Source: Leeia aquatica
GTDB lineage: Bacteria; Pseudomonadota; Gammaproteobacteria; Burkholderiales; Leeiaceae
Direction: 5' to 3'
Length of the DNA stretch: 64,000 bases
Assembly: GCF_012641365.1 (NCBI RefSeq)
Contig: NZ_JABAIM010000003.1
Location: forward strand, 372,001-436,000
A program made the translations under genes and the position numbers. Numbering within the stretch: position 1 is the first letter of the stretch; the number at the start of each line of letters is the position of its first letter. The notes under the pieces are model-generated. The model saw only the letters and a program-made list of their open reading frames with translations. It was not told the origin of the DNA and searched no databases. Shown piece after piece: positions 59,456-64,000 of the stretch.

Positions 59456-59818
59456 ATGAAACACATTCTGTTGATGAGTGCCCTCACCCTCTCGCTCACC
59501 TCGCTGCTGGCCCATGCCGAGCGTGAACCCGCACCGCAGGCCGATCACCCCACGTCCATCAATGACCGCCAGCAAGAGCAGCGCGAGCGCATTGAACAGG
59601 GTGTGAAAAGTGGCGAACTGACCTGGCACGAAACCGCCCGCCTGGCCCGTGAGCAGCGGCACATCAAACGGGAAGAGGCCCGCTATCGTGCAGATGGCGA
59701 GTTGACCGCCCGCGAGCGTGCGGATTTGCAGCGCGATCTGAACAAAGCCTCCCGCGATATCCATGGGCAGAAGCATGATGCGCAGGACCGTGATCGCAAC
59801 GGTGGCCGCCGTCGCTGA
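59456..59818 (+). CDS. Small secreted helical protein, paralogue 1
   Basis: A 120-residue protein with a Sec signal peptide (cleavage near AHA-E, residue 22). The mature part is very charged and helical, with two similar units: RIEQGVKSGELTWHETARL and ARYRADGELTARERADLQRDL, each with a G-x-LT-x2-E core. It ends in an Asp/Arg/Asn-rich tail (RDRNGGRRR). Similar periplasmic proteins are common as unnamed genes in Burkholderiales and Neisseriales; the role recalls CpxP/Spy-type LTxxQ proteins but homology is not claimed. AGGAG lies 6 nt before the ATG. It sits behind promoter module 1. Confidence 0.85.
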   Translation: MKHILLMSALTLSLTSLLAHAEREPAPQADHPTSINDRQQEQRERIEQGVKSGELTWHETARLAREQRHIKREEARYRADGELTARERADLQRDLNKASRDIHGQKHDAQDRDRNGGRRR

Positions 59819-59828
59819 GCGGACCATC

Positions 59829-59907
59829 TGTAAATACCTGTAACCCTGACCCGCCAGCGGTACGCCTTTTTACAAAGCCCACCCTGGCGGACACAAAGTA
59901 CTTACAG
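59829..59907 (+). promoter_or_regulatory. OmpR-type promoter module, copy 2
   Basis: TGTAAATACCTGTAAC (59829-59844); inverted box ending TTTTTACA at 59874 (on the minus strand TGTAAAAAGGCGTACC); 15 nt; GACACAA (59890-59896); N5; TTACAG (59902-59907). Geometry is identical to copy 1. It lies in the 137-bp gap before paralogue 2, so it drives that gene alone. Confidence 0.84.
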
Positions 59908-59955
59908 CGCTGGCGCACACTGATCCCGTATTCACCCGATCCGGAGTTTAAAATC

Positions 59956-60393
59956 ATGAAGACCTCCCTGCTGCTGTTGTCCCTGCTGCTGGCTTTTGGC
60001 GTGGCTCGGGCCGAAGACACCCCGACACAAAATGAGGCGCCAAAGACCCTGGAGCAGCGTGAACAACAATTGCAATCGCAAATTGAGCGCGGCCTGCAAA
60101 ATGGCAACCTGACACAGGCTGAAGCTGATCGGCTGAAAGCCGAGCTGGACCGCATCAAGAAACGGGAAGCCGAGCTGCGGGCTGACGGCACCCTCACCGG
60201 GCAGGAACGTGCCCGGTTGGAGCATCGCCTTAATGAGTTGAAACATGACATTCAGCATGAAAAGCGGGATGCCAAGCGTAGCCAGCACCAAGGTGAGGGC
60301 CAGGAAGGTGAGCATCAGGGCCGCGGTGAGCACAAGGATGGTGAGCACGGTGGCCGGGGCGGGGACAAAGGCGGCAAAGGCAAAGGCGGCTAA
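59956..60393 (+). CDS. Small secreted helical protein, paralogue 2 (Gly/His/Lys-rich tail)
   Basis: A 145-residue protein: signal peptide to about residue 19 (ARA-E), then two G-x-LT-x2-E units as in paralogue 1 (QIERGLQNGNLTQAEADRL; AELRADGTLTGQERARLEHRL). A low-complexity tail (from about 105) of Gly, His, Glu and Lys ends GGKGKGG. The His/Glu-rich tail could bind divalent metals. GGAG is about 9 nt before the ATG. It converges with ompR across a long GC hairpin. Confidence 0.85.
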   Translation: MKTSLLLLSLLLAFGVARAEDTPTQNEAPKTLEQREQQLQSQIERGLQNGNLTQAEADRLKAELDRIKKREAELRADGTLTGQERARLEHRLNELKHDIQHEKRDAKRSQHQGEGQEGEHQGRGEHKDGEHGGRGGDKGGKGKGG

Positions 60394-60404
60394 GCGCAGC
60401 CTTA

Positions 60405-60447
60405 CCCAGCCCCCCCGGCTGTGCACGCAGCCGGGGGGGGGCTGGGG
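60405..60447. terminator. Long GC hairpin between paralogue 2 and ompR
   Basis: Arms CCCAGCCCCCCCGGCTG and CAGCCG-G-run-CTGGG fold around TGCACG, with a two-base bulge because the right arm has nine G against seven C. No T-run follows. It lies between convergent genes and probably ends both transcripts. Confidence 0.65.
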
Positions 60448-60484
60448 CATTCAAGCCCGTCTGTACATCGAAGACCAGCCGCCT

Positions 60485-61216
60485 TCAAGGTGTGGTAGTC
60501 GCACCATCCGGAACAAACACATAGCCGAAGCCCCACACGGTCTGGATAAAGCCCGGCTGCGACGGGTCGGCCTCAATCAGTTTGCGCAGGCGTGAAATCT
60601 GCACATCGACACTGCGATCAAACGCTTCAAATTCCCGGCCACGAGACAGCTCCAGCAAGCGCTCACGCGACAGCGGATGACGCGGATGCATCGCCAGCAC
60701 TTTGAGCAAGCTGAATTCCGCTTGCGACAACGGAATCTCAACGTCATTGCGGAACAACTTGCGTTGCCCTGCATCCAGCCGGTAATCGGCAAAGACATAG
60801 ACCTCTTCCGGATCCAGCGCCGCCGCCAGCGCGGGCACCTCCGCCTGACGCCGCAGTACCGCCTGGATGCGAGCCAGCAATTCCCGCGGATTGAACGGTT
60901 TGGGCAGGTAGTCATCCGCCCCCATCTCCAGTCCGATGATGCGGTCCACGTCGTCACCACGGGCGGTCAACATGATGATGGGCAAATTGTCGTTGCGCGC
61001 ACGAATTTTGCGGCACACCGACAAACCATCTTCACCCGGTAGCATCAAGTCCAGGATCAACAGATGCGGGCGTCGCTGCTGCAGCCGTTTTTCCAGCTGG
61101 CTGGCGTCTGCATAGACGTCAACGTCAAAGCCCTGCTCGGTGAGGTAGCGGGTCAACAGCTCGCGAATGCGGGCATCGTCATCAATCAACAGCAGGCGTC
61201 GGGATGGGCTTGTCAT
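60485..61216 (-). CDS. ompR: OmpR-like response regulator
   Basis: The 243-residue regulator is close to E. coli OmpR along its length: receiver LLLIDDDARIRELLTRYLTEQGF with acceptor Asp in ILDLMLPGEDGLSVC, GADDYLPKPFNPRELLARI, and winged-helix RSVDVQISRLRKLIE and IQTVWGFGYVFVPDG. Its kinase partner is envZ at 57941-59257. In most genomes the two genes overlap; here they are split by two inverted genes. The region upstream, shared with paralogue 3, contains a full box oriented towards ompR, consistent with self-regulation. Confidence 0.96.
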   Translation of the reverse strand: MTSPSRRLLLIDDDARIRELLTRYLTEQGFDVDVYADASQLEKRLQQRRPHLLILDLMLPGEDGLSVCRKIRARNDNLPIIMLTARGDDVDRIIGLEMGADDYLPKPFNPRELLARIQAVLRRQAEVPALAAALDPEEVYVFADYRLDAGQRKLFRNDVEIPLSQAEFSLLKVLAMHPRHPLSRERLLELSRGREFEAFDRSVDVQISRLRKLIEADPSQPGFIQTVWGFGYVFVPDGATTTP

Positions 61217-61272
61217 GCCTTGTACTGTAGGGGAGCCGGCTGCGTTCTGCCAAGCCCCTGTTGCACCCCAAG

Positions 61273-61351
61273 CGTAAAAAGCCTGTGGTAAACAGCGGTC
61301 AGGTTACAGCTTTTTACACGGTTCCCACAGCGCGACACAATGCAGATACAC
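61273..61351. promoter_or_regulatory. OmpR-type promoter module, copy 3
   Basis: A GTAAA half-site at 61274-61278 stands exactly where copies 1 and 2 have theirs. The inverted box is complete here: GTTACAGCTTTTTACA (61303-61318; TGTAAAAAGCTGTAAC on the minus strand). Then 15 nt, GACACAA (61334-61340), N5 and ATACAC (61346-61351). CACAAT with TTTACA at 17 bp is the best -10/-35 pair of the three copies. It serves paralogue 3 and may also control ompR. Confidence 0.82.
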
Positions 61352-61404
61352 TCCTGCATCATACTGCCTTCATCCCGTTTTCCGCCTTGCACCCGAGTCT
61401 GACC

Positions 61405-61914
61405 ATGCGCGCCCGCCCCTTGCTTGCCATGCTGCTGTTGCTTGCCTCTTTTGGCAGCACGGCGCATGCAGAAACGCCGGATCAGGGCAGCAATCTGCCG
61501 CCCAAACTGGCTGAGCGCTGGCAATTGCGTGAGAAGCGCCTGCAGCAAGCGCTGGAAAATGGCGACATCACCCCGGAGGCCGCCGCGCGGCTACGGGAAC
61601 GCTGGGCACGGCAGGCGGCCACCATTGAAAAGACGCGGGGTCAGCTTCTGGACGGCAAACCGTCGGGGAGCAAACCCGGCAAGCCCCAGCCAGAGAGCCT
61701 GCAGCCGCAACCGGAAACCCCGGTGCTGGATAATCTGCCAGCCCGTAAAGCCCTGCGCGAAGCCCGCAAAGCGAAGGAAGCACAAAAGACAGAAGCGGAT
61801 GCAGAAGGACAACGAGGCCGCGAGGGCGGTGGCCAGCGTGGGCGCAATGGTGGGGGTTCCGACCGCGGGGGTCGTGATGGTGGAGGGCACGGCGGCGGCA
61901 AAGGCAAAGGCTGA
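61405..61914 (+). CDS. Small secreted helical protein, paralogue 3 (Gly-rich tail)
   Basis: From the ATG before RARPLLAML the protein has 169 residues: signal peptide to about 23 (AHA-E), one G-x-IT-x2-E unit (RLQQALENGDITPEAAARL), a Pro/Lys/Ser linker in place of the second unit, a charged helix (ARKALREARKAKEAQ) and a Gly/Arg/Asp-rich tail ending GGGKGKG. The tail end matches that of paralogue 2. The frame is open for 48 more codons upstream, through promoter module 3, and this extension is rejected. The ribosome site is weak. Confidence 0.8.
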   Translation: MRARPLLAMLLLLASFGSTAHAETPDQGSNLPPKLAERWQLREKRLQQALENGDITPEAAARLRERWARQAATIEKTRGQLLDGKPSGSKPGKPQPESLQPQPETPVLDNLPARKALREARKAKEAQKTEADAEGQRGREGGGQRGRNGGGSDRGGRDGGGHGGGKGKG

Positions 61915-61928
61915 GCCGTCGGCAGCAA

Positions 61929-61962
61929 ACAAAACGCCCCGGCGCAAACCGGGGCGTTTTGT
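61929..61962. terminator. Bidirectional terminator between paralogue 3 and glnA
   Basis: A 14-bp perfect stem ACAAAACGCCCCGG / CCGGGGCGTTTTGT with loop CGCAAA. A and T runs within the arms let it act on both strands. Confidence 0.88.
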
Positions 61963-61980
61963 CATCCTGCAGCCAAAGGC

Positions 61981-63390
61981 TTACAGGCTGTAGTACATCT
62001 GGAATTCCACCGGGTGGGTGGTCATCCGGGTCTTGTTCACTTCTTCCATCTTCAGCTCAATGTAGGCGTCGATGAAGTCGTTGCTGAACACACCACCACG
62101 GGTCAGGAACTCGCGGTCTGCGTCCAGTGCGGCCAGTGCTTCTTCCAGGCTGGCACACACGGTCGGGATCAGCTTGTCTTCTTCCGGCGGCAGATCGTAC
62201 AGGTTCTTGTCGGCCGGATCGCCCGGGTGAATCTTGTTCTGGATACCGTCCAGACCCGCCATCATCAGTGCAGCAAAGCACAGGTACGGGTTGGCCAGCG
62301 GATCCGGGAAGCGGGTCTCGATACGGCGCGCCTTGTCGGAAGCCACGTGCGGAATGCGGATGGACGCCGAACGGTTCTTGGCCGAGTAAGCCAGCTTCAC
62401 CGGTGCTTCGTAATGCGGCACCAGGCGCTTGTAGGAGTTGGTACCCGGGTTGGTGATGGCATTCAGGGCCTTGGCGTGCTTGATGATCCCTCCGATGTAG
62501 TACAGGGCCATCTCGGACAGACCGGCGTAGCCATTACCGGCGAACAGGTTCTTGCCATCCTTCCAGATGGACTGGTGCACGTGCATGCCCGAACCATTGT
62601 CACCCACGATCGGCTTCGGCATGAAGGTGGCAGTCTTGCCGTACTGGTGCGCCACGTTGTGCACCACGTACTTCAGTACCTGAGTCCAGTCGGCACGTTC
62701 CACCAGGGTGGAGAATTTGGTGCCGATTTCGCACTGACCGGCGTTGGCCACTTCATGGTGGAACACTTCCACCGGAATGCCCAGCTCTTCCAGAATCAGC
62801 ACCATTTGTGCACGGATGTCGTGCAGGGCATCCACCGGCGGTACCGGGAAGTAGCCGCCCTTCACGCCCGGACGGTGGCCCATATTGCCACCCTCGTACT
62901 TCTTGGCAGAAGACCAGGAGGCCTCTTCCGATTCGATCTCGACAAAGCAGCCGGACATGTCGACGTTCCAGCGCACGCTGTCGAAAATGAAGAATTCAGG
63001 TTCCGGACCAAAGTAGGCGGTATCACCAATGCCGGAGGCCTTCAGGTAGGCTTCAGCACGCTTGGCGATGGAGCGCGGATCACGGTCATAGCCCTTGCCG
63101 TCGGCCGGCTCGATCACGTCGCAGGTCAGAAACACGGTCGGCTCGTCGAAGAACGGGTCCAGCTTGGCGGTGTTCGGGTCCGGCAACAGCAGCATGTCGG
63201 AAGCCTGAATGCCCTTCCAGCCGCCAATCGAAGAGCCATCAAACGCGTGGCCGCGCTCGAACCACTCGTCGTCCACCACGTGGGACGGCACGGTCACGTG
63301 CTGTTCTTTACCCTTGGTATCGGTAAAACGCAGGTCGACGAATTTGACGTCGTTTTCCTTGATCAGCTTCAGTACATCGGCGATGGCCAT
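61981..63390 (-). CDS. glnA: Glutamine synthetase type I (GlnA)
   Basis: The 469-residue enzyme makes glutamine from glutamate and ammonia. Motifs: [73 protein letters not shown] and NRSASIRIP. The adenylylation site is Y398 (NLYDLPPEE), so GlnE control is expected. The start [10 protein letters not shown] has GGAGA 6 nt upstream; the 62 codons open before it run into the promoter region. Two NtrC sites and a sigma-54 promoter lie upstream. Confidence 0.97.
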   Translation of the reverse strand: MAIADVLKLIKENDVKFVDLRFTDTKGKEQHVTVPSHVVDDEWFERGHAFDGSSIGGWKGIQASDMLLLPDPNTAKLDPFFDEPTVFLTCDVIEPADGKGYDRDPRSIAKRAEAYLKASGIGDTAYFGPEPEFFIFDSVRWNVDMSGCFVEIESEEASWSSAKKYEGGNMGHRPGVKGGYFPVPPVDALHDIRAQMVLILEELGIPVEVFHHEVANAGQCEIGTKFSTLVERADWTQVLKYVVHNVAHQYGKTATFMPKPIVGDNGSGMHVHQSIWKDGKNLFAGNGYAGLSEMALYYIGGIIKHAKALNAITNPGTNSYKRLVPHYEAPVKLAYSAKNRSASIRIPHVASDKARRIETRFPDPLANPYLCFAALMMAGLDGIQNKIHPGDPADKNLYDLPPEEDKLIPTVCASLEEALAALDADREFLTRGGVFSNDFIDAYIELKMEEVNKTRMTTHPVEFQMYYSL

Positions 63391-63469
63391 TGCAGTCTCC
63401 ATGATGGATGTCTTTTGGTTGAATGCCTCATGCACCTTTTTCAAGGCGCCGGGTAACGGCAAACTATGT

Positions 63470-63485
63470 AGCATGAAGCATGCCA
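63470..63485 (-). promoter_or_regulatory. Sigma-54 promoter of glnA
   Basis: On the minus strand TGGCATGCTTCATGCT keeps the essential GG-N10-GC and fits TGGCACG-N4-TTGCT with two mismatches. Transcription would start about 70 nt before the glnA ATG. Confidence 0.75.
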
Positions 63486-63535
63486 GCCTTTTTTCACCAT
63501 CCGGGTGCGTTCCAGCCAGCACAACCCCCACGAAC

Positions 63536-63582
63536 TGCACCATGATAGTGCAAGCCACTTGAAATTGCACAGCCATGGTGCA
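63536..63582 (-). promoter_or_regulatory. Two NtrC-binding sites upstream of glnA
   Basis: TGCACCATGATAGTGCA (63536-63552) has one mismatch to the NtrC palindrome; TGCACAGCCATGGTGCA (63566-63582) has two. They are 30 bp apart, three helical turns, so NtrC dimers would stack on one face about 80-110 bp upstream of the promoter. Confidence 0.82.
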
Positions 63583-63660
63583 TCATGCAAGTCGGCTGCC
63601 GCCACCGGGCACTCATGCGATAATGTGCGCCTGTTTGATGACTCAAGGATGACTGACCGA

Positions 63661-64000
63661 TGAGCGAAGCCAACGACATCCTGTTGCGCGCCAAATCGCG
63701 CGGCGCACAGCTGGGCCTGCCTTATGCAGGCGCCCTGCAGCCGGACGAAGCCCATGCCCTGCTGCAACACAATCCCCACATCAAACTGGTCGATGTCCGC
63801 TCCGCCGCCGAATGGGCGCTGGTCGGCCGCGTGCCGGGTGCCATCGAAATCGAATTCAAGACTTGGCCGGGCATGCAGCCCAACCCCAACTTTCTGGCCC
63901 AGCTGAAGGCTCAGGTCGATCCCGAATCGGTGGTGCTGTTTCTGTGCCGCACCGGCGCCCGCTCGCATGATGCCGCCGCACAAGCCCAGCAGGCTGGCTA
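63661..64000 (+). CDS. Rhodanese-domain protein (3' end outside window)
   Basis: The gene runs off the right edge; 113 residues are visible. It has a rhodanese fold with VDVRSAAEWALVGRVPGAIEIEF and the active-site loop FLCRTGARSHDAA, where the Cys is the presumed persulfide carrier. AAGGA lies 10 nt before the ATG. It diverges from glnA, and the 270-bp gap holds the glnA control sites. The physiological sulfur acceptor is unknown. Confidence 0.88.

Noticed and set aside
60405-60447. Nine-G run considered as a G-quadruplex
   Set aside because: Only one long G-tract is present on the strand and it pairs with the opposing C-tract; a hairpin between convergent genes is the simpler reading.
61261-61404. 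N-terminal extension of paralogue 3 from the upstream TTG
   Set aside because: It would run through the promoter module and place the signal peptide in the middle of the protein.

Overview
The window is a gene-dense, high-GC bacterial chromosome segment of about 64 kb. Gene content and order point to a betaproteobacterium, most likely of the Neisseriales / Chromobacteriaceae type: a fused HemD-HemX followed by HemY, exbBD-lpxK-trm112-kdsB-adk, tkt-gap-pgk-fba, an MutL with endonuclease motifs, and class I Fbp with class II Fba. This placement is inferred from gene content only. I saw no tRNA, rRNA, CRISPR array, insertion sequence or prophage. Nearly everything reads as vertically inherited core genome.

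Region 1 (1-12.1 kb): the end of a BON-domain protein, then a ten-gene minus-strand chemotaxis operon read right to left: MCP, cheY, cheA, cheW, a large double-PAS MCP, cheR, cheD, cheB, and a partner-switching pair (STAS protein plus a response regulator/PP2C phosphatase/HATPase protein) resembling Pseudomonas HsbA/HsbR. Region 2 (12.3-31.9 kb) holds mutL-miaA, a cobW-araC-azlCD group, xseA, the exbBD-lpxK-trm112-kdsB-adk operon, fbp, a branched-chain amino-acid binding protein, two adjacent MATE exporters, murB, cca and ubiK. A DnaA-box-like cluster lies between xseA and exbB.

Region 3 (32-46.6 kb): glnK-amtB behind a recognisable sigma-54 promoter with an NtrC site; the tkt-gap-pgk-fba block; an M24 peptidase; an HTH/citrate-synthase fusion; a methyltransferase; a double-PAS diguanylate cyclase; a small lipoprotein; aroG; and a membrane hydrolase. 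Region 4 (46.7-57.8 kb): a 142-bp long-palindrome repeat-like element directly against the 3' end of ppc, then hemC-hemDX-hemY, a DMT exporter with its AraC-type neighbour, prmC and mgtE.

Region 5 (57.9-64 kb) is the most interesting. An EnvZ-like kinase and an OmpR-like regulator, normally one operon, are separated by two inverted genes for small secreted helical proteins, and a third lies just beyond ompR. All three small genes are preceded by the same 79-nt promoter module. It has OmpR-family half-sites (GTAAA-N5-GTAAC) in a fixed geometry, 15 nt, then an invariant GACACAA. This looks like a compact self-contained envelope-stress regulon. The window ends with glnA, behind its own sigma-54 promoter and two NtrC sites, and a truncated rhodanese gene.
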